Shown: in pieces, positions 1 to 11,225 of the stretch
How the letters are laid out: every line of letters starts with the position of its first letter
How positions within the stretch are numbered: the stretch's first letter is position 1
From: Microcebus murinus
Taxonomy: Eukaryota > Chordata > Mammalia > Primates > Cheirogaleidae
Assembly: GCF_040939455.1 (NCBI RefSeq)
Contig: NC_134109.1
Coordinates: forward strand, 55,704,001-55,768,000
DNA length: 64,000 nt
Reading direction: 5' to 3'
The notes under the pieces: model-generated
Told to the model about the DNA's origin: nothing
What the model saw: only the letters and a program-made list of their open reading frames with translations
Databases searched by the model: none
Translations under genes and position numbers: made by a program

Positions 1-253
1 ACTGCTTACAGGTTATGTTATTTATGTTACAGTCTCCCAATTCATTTTACTGCAAATATGGCTTAAATTGAGAGCAATTACTCAGCTCATTTTTGCTCAT
101 TTTAAACCTGCTGTGTCCTTGATTTTTCTTTAAATTATGGATCAAATAAGGACAGCTATACATTTTCAGTATCATGGATCTAGACTTGTAGCTCTGGAAA
201 GGGCCTTTGAAATTACCTAGTTCACCTTGTTTTACATACAAAAAATTAATAAT

Positions 254-415
254 GGTTAACATTTATTGGGGTTTACCATGTTCTAGGTACTGGGTTAATG
301 TTTTCTCATGTATTATCTCAATTAATCTTCTCAATATCCCAATGAAATGAGAACTGTCATCATCCCTATTTTACAGATAAGTAAACTTACTTAAGTAAAA
401 GAACCACAGATAACA
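254..415 (-). repeat. MIR SINE, minus orientation
   Basis: Seen: the order AACATTTATTG, a degenerate GTTCTAGGTACTG, ATTATCTCAATTAATC, then CCCTATTTTACAGAT, which is the reverse-complement order of MIR. It is diverged and lacks the outer tRNA-like head, which in this orientation lies toward higher coordinates. The preceding ~70 bases resemble another MIR-related core but are too decayed to call. Confidence 0.8.
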
Positions 416-869
416 GGAATGGGTGATTTTTATTTTTTTGTCTTTACTGAAACTCCTGCCTGTCCACCTTCTCAGGAACATTTCACTACTGGATGGGTTC
501 AGGGCTGGGAGCCACAACTACGACTCCAGATGTCCATCAACTATATAAGATTTTCCATTACTGTAGGAACTCTGTGTTTATGCTGATTACATAAGATTTC
601 CTTCCCTTGAGATGTAAAACACATACACACTCATACACACCCTTGCCAGTGCTGCCCATCATGATTGAGTCCCATTGATACTTAGGGCATCCACTGCTAC
701 CTGGACACCCAAAACATCATCCATACTTCTGGTTTAAAATCTCAACTATTGTTACACCTGTCACCCAGGCATATGTCTGTAAACATATGGAAAAAATATT
801 GAACCTTAATATGAAATTATGATGTAAATAACAATAAGAAATATCTCCTGCTTATCAGATGGTCACTAT
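416..869. other. Unassigned AT-rich sequence
   Basis: No open frame of note and no repeat I can name. A short CA-rich run near 620-645 (ACACATACACACTCATACACACC) is a degenerate microsatellite. Confidence 0.5.
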
Positions 870-945
870 TGAAAAAATTGGCAAATCCTAGTGTTGGCAA
901 GGACATGGATAAATAGGTACATGCCCTCATTCACTGTTCAGCATT
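870..945 (+). repeat. Old L1 fragment (ORF2 3' region)
   Basis: The stretch AATTGGCAAATCCTAGTGTT followed by GGCAAGGACATGGATAAAT matches the known 'gtgttggtgaggatgtgg' segment near the 3' end of L1 ORF2. It is heavily diverged and has no open frame. It may belong to the same insertion as the L1 3' end at 1262-1380. Confidence 0.55.
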
Positions 946-1261
946 TTGCGACATTTAGTTCAGACTTGTTGACACTGAATCTTCCTTCATTTCTCCATAG
1001 TTCTTATATATCAATTTGGGGTAAAGTAACAAGATAATAGCAAAGTCCAAGAGAAAAAACATAATCCAATGTATTAGATAAAAAGTGAAGACTGGAGAAA
1101 GTCTGTAACATTACCTAATCTGGTAAAATGATAAGGAGGGAATATGAAAATTATTAACCATTGAGGATTAGACCCCAGGCTCCCTTACTGAGAAGTTTCT
1201 GGAATAGTTTCTAGAGTCATTTCTGAAATAGTTTTCCAATTCTGATTGAAATTTTTAAGCT

Positions 1262-1380
1262 AATAATGCTTATCTGTGGACGAAGGGATTTGTGTGATTT
1301 TTACATTTTTCTTTGTACTTTTCAATATTGTTTAATTTTCCATTTCAGTGACAATGCATTTTATAAAATCAACAATGTTA
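1262..1380 (+). repeat. Old L1 (L1M-type) 3' end
   Basis: The segment TGTGTGATTTTTACATTTTT, then CTTTGTACTTTTCAATATTG and a terminal ACAATG...TTTTATAA, follows the typical mammalian-wide L1M 3' UTR ending. Same strand as 870-945, so probably one decayed element with diverged sequence between. Confidence 0.6.
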
Positions 1381-2099
1381 TTTAAACAAATGCAGCCAGT
1401 TTTTGAATAAGCTGAACTCAACAGAGAGAAAGCAAATGGTAACTTTGTTCTTCCTCACCACTGTACCTCCAAACCTGCTCTGTGAGTCTTATTTAACAAG
1501 TTGTTACACAAACTAAGAGGTAGGGGTTACCCTCCCACTTCCGAGGTCTACCACTTCTAAAACTGTCTATTATTGTCAATACACAACACAGGCTGTGACC
1601 CAGTCCTTCAGCATTCCCTGCTCAAACTCACGCCCCTAGAGTTGCAGTCTCTGCCCTGCACAGACACCTGTGTCAGGGCTGTCCCCGTGATTCTGCATCG
1701 AGTACCCTCAGGCACCCCTGGTAAAAGCCTCTCTCCACCCAACCACCACCAGACCTATCATCCGCTGCATAAAGCTGGAAAAGTTCTCCACCCTCAGCAT
1801 GGGTGCTGAAGTGGAGGCAGGTAGGGCACAGGAAAATGTGCTCCCTGCATTCCAAATGAGAGCTCTGAACTAATTCTCTGGTAGAAACAAATGGTGACAA
1901 GGCTCTGTATCACTGAAGTGTGGACACATTGTGGGTTAAAGGCTCTGACTGGCTGAACTGGAGATGTAACCTTCATCCATCACCCAATTTCTATGGAAAA
2001 ATGTGTCGAGTTCAAAACAACTGACCTACAAATGATCCTTAGGAACATAACTCGTCTGGTAACTGGGGGCTGCTTTTACAACCATCTCCAGTCTGTCAG
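1381..2099. other. Unassigned, locally GC-richer sequence
   Basis: From about 1590 to 1850 base composition is clearly richer in C and G than the surroundings. Short frames exist on both strands (1573-1809 plus, 1673-1900 minus), but none resembles a known protein. I see no convincing splice-site pair or CpG clustering. It could be a diverged repeat or a conserved non-coding element. Confidence 0.4.
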
Positions 2100-2240
2100 G
2101 TCCAATAGATTAGAGTGAAGACAGCTGCATTGATTTACAGTCTTGGCCCTGTTGCTGAACCACTTTCTAATTCACACTCTCTATTCTTAAAATGAGAGAC
2201 ATAACATGTCTGTTCCAAATACAAGGTTGTTGAGATAATA
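2100..2240 (+). repeat. Possible MIR, strongly decayed
   Basis: The order CCTGTTGCTGAACCACTTTC, CTTAAAATGAGAGACATAA and AAGGTTGTTGAGATAATAAG resembles the MIR core (TGTAAAATGGGGATAATA ... GGGTTGTTGTGAGGATTAAA). Low identity; chance resemblance is possible. Confidence 0.42.
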
Positions 2241-3305
2241 AGTATGGCTATTTCTGAACAAATATCTTATAAAATTGATAATATTTTGGAATTTACTATT
2301 ATTCTATATTACACATGATGGACTTCACAATACAAGTAATTGATTACAGGGAAGTAGTTTCTGATATTAATAAGATTGCCCCAAAAGTATCACATTAAGC
2401 TCCTTTTTTTCACCCTTTCCTGATTTCTTTTCTTAGCAAAAATGTTCCTTTGTCTCTCTTAACCTATATATTATTTTTAGAATATTGGCATTACCCAAAG
2501 CCTATCTAAATTTATAAGTGCTAATTGGGTGTATAAGGCACATATATCTACATATTTTAGAAAGTCTTAGAATTTGTAAACAAAAAATAATCTCTGCTAC
2601 ACTAAATACAATAACTGGGTAATGTCAGTAAGTGAGTAAAAACAAAGTCTGAAACTTGAAAATAAGGGCAATGGGGCACAGCAAGCCCTTTCAATGTCTT
2701 ACTATTTGTCTTATTATTTGAAAAGCCCACTCAAAGACTATTTATTTAATTACCCATGTTTAACTTTGCTATTTCCTATTTGATTAGAGACTAGACACTG
2801 TGAAATTATATGTTAAGTTGTAGAATTCTGACAAGTAGAATAGATGACCTTAAAGGTTGCTGCTTTGTTGTCCTGTGGGCCACTAACCAATATTATATCC
2901 AACCAAGCTATCTTATTCTAACATTCTTTTAATGTCTTTCCTGATGTACTTTATATATCCTTGTTCCTCATATGCTCTTGGAACCAATTTTATCTTCAGA
3001 TTGGTTCTTTCATTAAATAATGAGTTGGATAAAATCTTTGACAAGTATTCATTCATATTTGCATGAGAGTCATGTTTTTAACTTGTTGGAAATTTTATTT
3101 TGATAAAAGCGAGAGGGAAAAAGTAGGCTTATCCCTAAAAGCCTTATGAGCTTCAGAAAAAAATAATTGCTGAACATTTGCAAGTGTCTTTCAGTTTTGA
3201 CCCAATAATTATTGTCCTTTTGTCAGAAGAATACAACAGTATCCCACTCCTGAACAGATCCCTTTTAGTTACCACTGATTGATTGCAAATACTGTGTGAG
3301 TCATT
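2241..3305. other. Unassigned AT-rich sequence
   Basis: No recognisable repeat, gene or structured RNA. Composition is uniformly AT-rich with short homopolymer runs. Confidence 0.5.
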
Positions 3306-3317
3306 TTGCATTAATTT

Positions 3318-3372
3318 TTTTCTTCCAGCAGTGCCTGGCACACAGTAGGCATTCAATAAATAAATTTGGTAA
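3318..3372 (+). repeat. MIR/L2 3' tail
   Basis: CAGTGCCTGGCACACAGTAG and GGCATTCAATAAATAAAT match the shared MIR/L2 3' end (CCTGGCACATAGTAGGCGCTCAATAAAT). Only the tail is recognisable, so MIR cannot be told from L2. Confidence 0.7.
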
Positions 3373-3394
3373 ATAAAAGAACCGATTATCCCTA

Positions 3395-3560
3395 AATCTT
3401 ATAGTAACTTGTAGACAATGTTATTTTTCATTTTATAAATGAGAAAAGTGGAGCACAAAAAAGGTATCTGGCTTGCCTGTGGCCACAGCAGATGAGAGGT
3501 AGAACAAGGATTCAAACCCAAATGGGTTGACTCCAAAGCCTACTCTGTGCCAGACTGAAA
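3395..3560 (-). repeat. MIR SINE, minus orientation
   Basis: ATTTTATAAATGAGAAAAG, GGCTTGCCTGTGGCCACAG, GAACAAGGATTCAAACCCA and GACTCCAAAGCCTACTCTGT are the reverse-complement landmarks of the MIR core plus the tRNA-derived head (B-box region GGATTCAAACCC). Confidence 0.85.
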
Positions 3561-4056
3561 CACAAACCCCAAATGTGCCCTCCCATTTCCCATTTTCAAT
3601 AAAAACCAATGCAGAGTCTCTGAATGGTATACTGCTTAAACATACGACATTAAAACACTAAGTCTTACAAGTCGGAGACCTCAAGCTCCTTGTCCCTTCT
3701 TATTTCTTACGTCCTTCACCTTCATTCTTTACTCTGACCTAGTTTTGACCCAACAGTCCAGTGATCTTTGACTGAGGGATGAGCACAAAGACTTTCCAAA
3801 GTGTAAATACGCTTAGATAGCTTTCACATTGCCCGTCTCCACTTTACAAAAGAAAGGCATGCTCTCCCCTATCCTAAATGCAATGCATTTTGGTGCATTG
3901 CTCCAGGCTGTAAAAACCTTTGAGGCATCAAAAAGAGGAACAAATCTAGAATCCCACTTTCCTGAGGAAAGTCTCTTGAAAGTAAAGTCAAAAAAGCTCC
4001 AGAATGAAAGATTTGAGGGGACCTTGTTTTATCCAGGGGACAAACTGAAAATAAGA
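3561..4056. other. Unassigned sequence
   Basis: A 101-residue frame starts at 3829 and runs into the microsatellite. Its last residues are encoded by the repeat (SIHHLSTYQSSIYQ), so I do not regard it as a gene. No repeat family recognised. Confidence 0.5.
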
Positions 4057-4135
4057 ATCTATCTATCCATCCGCATCTTATGTTATCCATCTATCCACCA
4101 CCTATCTACCTATCAATCATCTATTTACCAATAAA
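4057..4135. repeat. Degenerate (CTAT/CATC)n microsatellite
   Basis: Interrupted tetranucleotide units of the types CTAT, CATC and ATCT run through about 80 bases, with many point changes. This looks like an old, no longer pure tetranucleotide repeat. Confidence 0.8.
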
Positions 4136-4592
4136 TTAACCTATCTTAGAATATAAAGGAGTTAGGCAGATGGATGACTCTATAAATTTTAAAATGAAAT
4201 CATACCTTTTCTAATGAAAAGTAACCCTGATTTGGCTGATTAGTTTTGCAATGAGGGCTGATTATCTGAAGGACGTGTTCTATAAATTGAATGAGCTAAA
4301 TCTACAGCTCTAAGATTTGCTTAAAAATATAGTTAATGTATGTATTTTATATAAAATAATCCATAAAACATATTTTTGCAACTATTTCATTTTATGTGTT
4401 AAAATTTTTTAGATTTCAATTTTAAAATGTGTGAGAGAGAGAGTTTTTCAAAATTCTTTTGAGAGCATGAGAATAAAAAAGTTTGGAGAAGTGCCTAGTC
4501 CATTGCTTCAGCTACTTCCTTATAAATGTCCCATTTACCTTGTCCCATTGAATTTCACTCGCAAACAGCTACGAAATACCCACCCTGTTGTT
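4136..4592. other. Unassigned AT-rich sequence
   Basis: Very AT-rich with a short GTGAGAGAGAGAG run near 4430. No feature recognised. Confidence 0.5.
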
Positions 4593-5108
4593 ATGGCCTT
4601 ACCAGGTTCACTGCCCACTGCTCGAGAAGAAGCCAACCAATACACTGAGACAGCAGGGGCTACAGCAGAGAAAGAGTTTAATACCGCAGGTGCCATGCGA
4701 GGAGACAGGAGGAAGTTCTCAAATCCATCTCCCCAAGAATTTGGAAGAAAGGGTTTTTAAAGATAGCTTGGTAGCAGAGGGGAAGGCAATTAGGTCTGCT
4801 AATTGGTTAGGTTCAGGGTGGAATCATAGGGGTATAGAAATTATCTTCTTTGCTGAATTAGTTCCTGGGTGGGGGTCACAAGACCAGTTAAGTCAGTTCT
4901 CTGGTCTGGATGGGTCAGCCATTCTACTGGAATGCAGGGCCTGGAAGACATCTCAAAAACTAGTCTTAGGTTTCACAAAGGTGATGTCATCTATGGGAGC
5001 AATGAAGAAAACTAAGAATCTTCATGACCATCGGCTGTATGACTCCTGCGTAGTGAGAAATTATAGGAAATCAAGCTAGGGAACAATGGCTGGTTTATAT
5101 ATATATAC
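4593..5108 (-). mobile_element. Solo LTR, ERV1-type endogenous retrovirus, minus strand
   Basis: Read on the minus strand, the segment has the layout of a gammaretrovirus-like LTR. There is a U3 with a run of short motifs, then CTTTAAAAACCC near 4760-4755, then a pyrimidine-rich block. An ATTAAA polyadenylation-type signal near 4684-4679 is followed by CTCTTTCTCTGCTG and a U5 with CTGTCTCAGTGTATTGG. No internal retroviral genes flank it, so it appears to be a solo LTR left by recombination. The longest open frame of the window (4588-5079, plus, 163 codons) lies antisense across this LTR and has no similarity I recognise. Exact ends and the 4-bp duplication could not be fixed. Class inference is fairly secure; the subfamily is not assigned. 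Confidence 0.65.
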
Positions 5109-5389
5109 ATTTTTTTAATTATGCCTATATCTTTACAGAGTTCAGGTCCTTACCACAGTTTCCACCTTGTGACCCTTTATTAATTTTATAAACAGCATTT
5201 TTAATGTCTGCTATTTCCTTGCCTAAGCTCAATTCTTGAGCACTGCTGGAGGAAAAAGGAAAAAATCACACCGTCATATTGGTGCCACTACAATTTCATG
5301 GCATTCAGTTTGTACTGAAGTCCACAACGATGTTTGGCCATTCATCTGCGTTTTTTAGCTTTCTTCTATTTCCTACAGCTACCATTTTC
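5109..5389. other. Unassigned sequence between LTR and L2
   Basis: Starts with a short TATATATATA run near 5096-5106, then mixed sequence with nothing recognisable. Confidence 0.45.
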
Positions 5390-7690
5390 AACATTTTTCA
5401 AGCTCCTCAAACCTCCAATTCCCATGACTTCCCACCATCACTTTCAGGAAGCCAATGTGCTTTATTTTGCCTAAATCCAGCCCCACCTCCACCCCCATAT
5501 ACCTGTTCTAGGGACCTTATCCCCTCTTGCCTCTTTAGGAATCTTTTCTTTCAATTATCCAACCCCACCTTTCTTACTTCATCTTCAAAATCTTCTTCCC
5601 AGCCACATTTGAGCATACTCTGGCCTCAATCATTAACAAACAGCAAATAAAAAACCACATAAAACAAAACAAAACCATATACTCCATTCCCTGGATCCCT
5701 CATATATCTGGCACCATCTCATTGCTCTGCTCTCGTCACATTCCAACTTCCCTAAAGTACTGTAAATACTCTGCCTCTTCTCCTTGCTCTTAACAATGTG
5801 GTTTCTGCCCTCACCACCCAAAGCTGCACACCAAGATTCCTGACCACCCCCCATGACTAAGTCCCTTCTTCAATTCACTACAGCATGACCTCTGCTGAGC
5901 ATCCTTTTCGCAAAACATTCTCTTCCCTCAGCTTCCTTGACATTACATACTCTCTCTGTCTCTCTTTTCTTTAATTTCCCCAAAGCACTTTATTATATTT
6001 ATAAGTAACATATATGTGACACGCACACTTCCTTGATATACTTCTACCTATCTATTCACTTGTTCTCAGTGTCCCTAGCCAGTCTCTCCTCTGTTCATTC
6101 CTTAAAGCCAGTGTCTGTAAAGATCATGCTATAAGACTCTACATGTTCACCCTGGGCAATGAGATCAATTTCCATCGTTTCCATTTCCACCCTTAGAATT
6201 CTGACTCTCAAACATGCATCTTTCATTCAGATCTTTTTCCTGAGCTTTTGTCTTACATATTTAACTGTCTCCTAGAGAGCTTGTTTGATTATCCCAGAAG
6301 TACCTAAACCTTAACATGCCTAAAACTGCACTTAGATTTCTGCATCATCCTGGTCCTCCTTCAGTAAATGGCACTATATAATTCATTAAGACCAAAACCT
6401 AGGAGTCACCCCAAACTCCTTGGTCTCTCATGTCCTGCATGTCCAAGTAACCACCAAGATCTGGACATTTTTTCCCACAGTGACCTCCTCAGTGAGCCCA
6501 CATCCCCTAATCCCCACAGCTACCTCTCTGCTACAAGGTACAGTTGCTTCTCACTGGGCTGCCGTGGTCTACCTGTCTTTAGACTTGAATGCTCTCCATT
6601 TTTTTTTTTCAGACTACAACCAGTGAAAGTATTCTAAGGTACAAGTTTTATTAGGTAACTCCATTTCTTAAGTTTTCAGTGGCTTCCCATCACTTGGTGC
6701 CTTACTATTCATTTACTTGATTATTATTTTAATTAAGAATGAAGGATAAAGACACCTGTACTCGAATGTTTATAGCAGCACAATTCATAATTGCAAGGTT
6801 GTGGAAACAGCCCAAGTGCCCATCAATCCAAGAATGGATTAATAAAATGTGGTATATGTATACCATGGAGTACTATTCAGCTCTAAGAAACAATGGTGAT
6901 ATAGCACATCTTATATTTTCCTGGTTAGAGCTGGAACCCATACTACTAAGTGAAGTATCCCAAGATTGGAAAAACAAGCACCAGATATATTCTCCAGCAA
7001 ACTGGTATTAACTGAGTAGCACCTAAGTGGACACATAGGTACTACAGTAATAGGGTATTGGGCAGGTGGGAGGGGGGAGGGGGGCGGGTATATACATACA
7101 TAATGAGTGAGATGTGCACCATCTGGGGGATGGTCATGATGGAGACTCAGATTTTTGGGAGGAGGGGGGGAAATGGGCATTTATTGAAACCTTAAAATCT
7201 GTACCCCCATAATATGCCGAAATAATAAATATATATATATATATAAAAAAATGAAGGATAAATTCTAAACTCCTGGGCATGGCTTTCAAGGCCCTTCTGA
7301 ATGTGGCCTCTGCTCAGCTCTCCCCACTCCTTGCTCTGCTTCTGAAGTTCTTTCAGTTCCCAAGACTCAACAAGCTCTCCCGCCTCAAACATTCTTTCTG
7401 CCTCCCTCTTCTGGGTCCCTCCTATTTAACATTAAGGTTTCAGCTGAGATGTTACTTCCTCCAGAAAGTTTTTCTTAACCCTTCCAATTTGCATTTGATC
7501 CTTATCTTAAATAATTCTGTGATGCATTGTTCTTAGTCCATTATAGCACTTACTCTGTGTTGACTTTTGACTGTCTATATTCCCAAGAGCAGAGGGACAT
7601 ATGTGTAAATCTAGTCACTGTTGTGTTCTCAGTGCCAAGGGTACTGCCTGGTACAGAGTAGGTATTCAATAAAAATATTCTTACTGAATA
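5390..7690 (+). repeat. Long L2 LINE copy, plus strand, interrupted by L1
   Basis: A long pyrimidine-rich strand follows L2 order. It shows TCTAGGGACCTTATCCCC and AACTTCCCTAAAGTACTGTA (5' part of the reverse-transcriptase region). Further on come CTTAACATGCCTAAAACTG, CAGTAAATGGCACTAT and GTGGCTTCCCATCACTTGG. After the L1 insertion come TGGCTTTCAAGGCCCTTCTG, GAGATGTTACTTCCTCCAG and the 3' end TACAGAGTAGGTATTCAATA. It is a CR1-group non-LTR retrotransposon fossil with no surviving reading frame. About 1.8 kb of L2 survives around the 0.5-kb L1 at 6751-7249, long for an L2 relic. The 5' edge is approximate. Confidence 0.82.
6751..7249 (+). mobile_element. Young 5'-truncated L1 (lemur-type 3' end)
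   Basis: The insertion carries the last part of L1 ORF2 (frame 6739-7011; residues such as KCPSIQEWINKMWYMYTMEY and YYSALRNNGDIAH) and then a 3' UTR. The UTR has two G-rich blocks (7053-7089 and 7157-7176) and ends CTTAAAATCTGTACCCCCAT plus an AT/A tail. It is flanked by an exact 13-bp target-site duplication, AATGAAGGATAAA, at 6738-6750 and 7250-7262. This matches L1 target-primed reverse transcription with 5' truncation. The host is the L2 at 5390-7690, whose two halves join cleanly once the L1 is removed. A relative of this L1 lies at 25549-25965. Confidence 0.92.
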
Positions 7691-8893
7691 AATACATGAA
7701 ACCACCAAAACTTTGCCCCCCAAAACAAATCACAATACTTTTGTGAATGGCTTTTGAAACTGTTTAGTTACCAAATATAAAGTTTTCACTAAGTTTCTAT
7801 GAAATTGTTGACCAAAGAGAACCTGTAAGCTTGATGGGAAAAAAAAATGCCATGCCCAATTTCTTTTTTTTCCCCAAAAAAATTCATATGTTTAAACATG
7901 CCCAATTTCTACGATAATGATGGTGAAATCTACTTCCTTATGCGTATCAAAATAATTGACCAGAGATCTAAAGGAGTCAAAAGAAACTGAAATGTTCATT
8001 CTTTTATTCATTCATTCAACAATCAATGATCACCTAACCCTACTTTCATGAAACAGGGTTGCTCTAGTCTAGTCTAGTATTGGCTTCATCAATTCTGTTG
8101 AACCCTGGATAAAAGCTAGTCCATCTCTCCAGTTTTCCAAATTTTATTATTTTGAACCATCTAGGAGCAGCTGCTTATATCCAAGGAGGAATATTTTTTA
8201 AATAGCATTTTTCCGTCTATGTCAGAAAACTCAAGTTGAAAATAATAATACATTTTTTAAAACTTCCATGCTCCTGATCTTTTTCTCCACTTTCAGTTGT
8301 GCCAGAGGCATGAACTTTTATACCTCCAGCTCCAGTTAAGAAGATGATTTATTAAACAGACTTAAATGAAAGATGGCTCGGTTTGGATACACTTAGATTC
8401 ACAGACCATGCCTTGGGCACTTTTAGTACCAACTTTCTAACTAATTCAGAAAGGAAAAACTTCTCTCATTATTTCAAAAGAGATGTCTAACCTACCAGCT
8501 CTTTCTGAATGCCATAAAAGTATCAGAAACCAAAAGTGGAGATTCTGTTGCTCACATTTCATTTAGACTCTTGATCCTACAATGTTTGGCACATGAGCTA
8601 GTTGCAAATTACCGACTAATGGTATCTTTGGGGCACTTTCAGGTACAGCCTCCAATGTCCATGATGTCAAACTCTTGCCCTTCTTTACCATGATCTCTGT
8701 ATAATAGTATCACTCAGAAGTTATATTGGAACAATTATTTTCAATTTTTTCATTGGATTTACAAAGTCTACTCAAAAGAAGTCAAAAATCCTTGAAAAAA
8801 TATAAATATTTTGATTTATGCAAGGCCCTAACCCTGTGTCATGCACAGAAAACAAAGAAATGACCTGACTAGTTGTCCCAATTTACTCTCAGA

Positions 8894-8894
<1 letters not shown>
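7691..8894. other. Unassigned AT-rich sequence
   Basis: Around 8000-8040 the string TTTTATTCATTCATTCAACA suggests a short minus-strand L2 3' remnant. The string CTAGTCTAGTCTAGTA near 8065 is a tiny tandem repeat. Nothing else is recognisable. Confidence 0.45.

Positions 8895-8931
<37 letters not shown>
8895..8931. repeat. (TA)n microsatellite
   Basis: An uninterrupted TA dinucleotide run of about 18 units. Likely length-polymorphic. Confidence 0.97.
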
Positions 8932-8934
<3 letters not shown>

Positions 8935-10256
8935 TTTCATTTCCTTGATTTGACCCTAATTCAAGAGGCCAGCTTGAACAGTCAGCAATGTTAATCTGCT
9001 AGATCTTAAAAGTATGTATTCATATTACTGAAAAAAGCAGAATGTCATTTTCTCATCATTGCTATGAATAGAAAACCTATTTCTCAATAATAGGGATTCC
9101 TTATAATGGGGAAATACTTTATACTAAACTCAGAAACTGAAGTCTTCTACTTGGCTTTGCTGAGTGTATGAAAGGACCTCTTTATTCTGAGCAGGTATAG
9201 CTCAATGAATCGAAATAGTACAGAAATAAATGAGTATCTTTCCTTCTGGTAGAAAGTAAATTTAAGTTGCGAGAAAATTACTTTCTTTCCAAGAATTCCC
9301 AAGATCCTTTTCCTGATTATGGTACAAAATTTCACATAGATTTGTCTTGATTTATTTCAGAGGTGTCAGAAAAGGTACTTACTGTTCATCTTACATGAAG
9401 AAAGAACATCCCAAATATCAAAATACAGATATGGTGAGACCTATGACATTTATCTTCTTTGTGCCTAAGAGAAGTCAGGTAAGCATAAACAAATTGTATA
9501 TAAGTAACAAGATTGTTACCCATAGAAATGCCTTAAATGCTGGAAATTAGATCAAGACTGTGGCAACTATATAGTTTTAATTACTGAAAACTATCTGTAT
9601 GCTTTCAGACCAAAAGCTTCTCTCCCAAAAAGATGTTGCTAGGATTAAATGCCTAGCTTGTATATAATGGGGGGTGGGGGGGAGGAATATATTTTAAAAC
9701 ACAGGAAGATTCTGGCAGAAGTATAATTATATAGGTTCATATCAAAACTAAATGAAAAGGGAACAAATCTGAATCATTTGGACAATTCACAGTGAATCAC
9801 AAAATGGCATAAAAATGTGTGGTGAATAAATACATAACCATTAATAACTAAAATGTTTTCTTATAGTGGTTCTGGTTTTTATATTGCCCCTTATATCTCT
9901 AGTGGCACAAAAATAGCTATATATTATAAAAAGGAAACAAGGAAAGAAAGCAGATACAATATAAATATTTAAGTAAAGGGAGAAAAGGTGGTCAGCAATC
10001 TTTACCTGTTTTTTCCTAAATTACTTAGATACAGAAGCAATTTAATTGTCTTAAATATGCTTTAAATACAAAAAGCAAAAGCACAGTTATATTAGATTTT
10101 ATATAATCATTTAGAGTCAGCAGAGATTAGGCAGATGGAGAAGAATGTGGAGGCCACAGGAGTGACCCAAGAGGAATAGGAGAGCCTGCTCCTGTTGAGC
10201 AGGGGAGACTCTTGGTTGCAGGAGGGATCAAAAACATCAAAGAGAAGTAGGTACTT
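8932..10256. other. Unassigned AT-rich sequence
   Basis: Contains a G-rich patch near 9669-9684 (GGGGGGTGGGGGGGAGG) and two short frames (9147-9335 minus, 9347-9550 plus) with no family resemblance. From about 10120 the sequence becomes purine-rich up to the MLT1 LTR. No gene or named repeat. Confidence 0.5.
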
Positions 10257-10773
10257 ATGTTAGGCAGAATAACAATCTCCCAAAGATGTCCATGTGGTAA
10301 TCCCAGAACCTGTGATGACACTGCCTGTTACTTGGCAAAGGATGATTAAAATTGTAGATTGAATTGAGGGTGCTAATCAGCTGATTTTAAAATAGAAGGA
10401 TTATCCTGGATTATCTGTGCCCAATGTAATCACAAGAGTTTTTAAATGTACAAGAGAGAGGTAGAAGAGGAATCACTTTGGAGTGATTTGATATGAGAAA
10501 GACTTGATCCACAGATGCTAGCTTTGAAGATGGAGAAAAGGGGCCATAAGCCAAGGGATGCAGATGGTTTGTAGAAGCTAGAAAAGGCAAGGAAATTAAT
10601 TCTTTCTTAGAGCCTCCAGAAAGGAACACAGCCCTGCCAACACCTTGATTCTAGCTCAGTGAGATCCATCTGGACTCCTGACCTCCAGAACTATAAGACA
10701 ATAAATTTATGAAGTTGTTTCCTACTAAGTTTCTAATAATTTGTTATAGAATCTATAGGAAACATAGAATACA
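10257..10773 (+). mobile_element. MLT1-class solo LTR (ERVL-MaLR), plus strand
   Basis: Starts TGTTAGGCAGAATAACAATC and continues CAAAGATGTCCATG, GTAATCCCAGAACCTGTGA, TTATCTGTGCCCAATGTAAT, ACCTCCAGAACTATAAGA and CAATAAATTTATGAAGTTG. This is the canonical order of a MaLR LTR from 5' end to the polyadenylation region. The six bases GTACTT occur on both sides (10251-10256 and 10774-10779), consistent with the ~5-bp duplication of this class. No internal region is attached, so it is a solo LTR. Confidence 0.88.
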
Positions 10774-10779
10774 GTACTT

Positions 10780-11209
10780 CATGTAGAAACTAAGGATGAG
10801 AAGGGTCCCCAAGAGGCAATGAGAGAGAAATTCAAAATGCCATAGTAGAAAGTAAAGAAGATAAAGACAAGAAGTTTAGTACTTTCTAAACTTTTAGGTA
10901 GAAAAAGGACAAAAGCAAAGGAATTTATAAATATCAAATGAACTTCCACCTCCAATGGAAATAACATTTAAAGGGAATGCATCTAATATACTAAGGCCAA
11001 ATTCTACAGGGTAAAGAAGTAAAGTGGGAGATATAATATATGCAATGTCCTTCACATGGCAGCCTTCAACAAATATGTCTCAATACATTACTCGTAGACA
11101 ACTAAGAAAGCAAAGAGTATGTAAAAGGTGAAACTAGCAGCAGATAACATAAAGAAAAATCAGAAAGCAAAATAAAAGAAGACATAGGGTAAAAAAATAG
11201 CCAGAGTTA
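10780..11209. other. Unassigned AT/purine-rich sequence
   Basis: No repeat recognised. At its right end AAAAAAATAGCCAGAGT (11191-11207) is followed by a near-copy at 11208-11225, which served as the Alu target site. Confidence 0.5.
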
Positions 11210-11225
11210 AAAAATAGCCAGAGTA

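Noticed and set aside
1573..1976. Possible exon in a GC-richer patch with frames on both strands
   Set aside because: No protein similarity recognised and no convincing splice-site pair or CpG enrichment; left as unassigned.
4588..5079. 163-codon open frame, longest in the window
   Set aside because: It lies antisense across an ERV1-type LTR, has no recognisable domain, and its start is not set in any promoter or exon context.
5279..5650. 123-codon proline/serine-rich frame
   Set aside because: It lies in the pyrimidine-rich strand of a decayed L2; composition explains the open frame.
6739..7011. 90-codon frame resembling a reverse-transcriptase C-terminus
   Set aside because: It is the end of L1 ORF2 in a 5'-truncated copy and cannot be a functional gene; annotated as mobile element.
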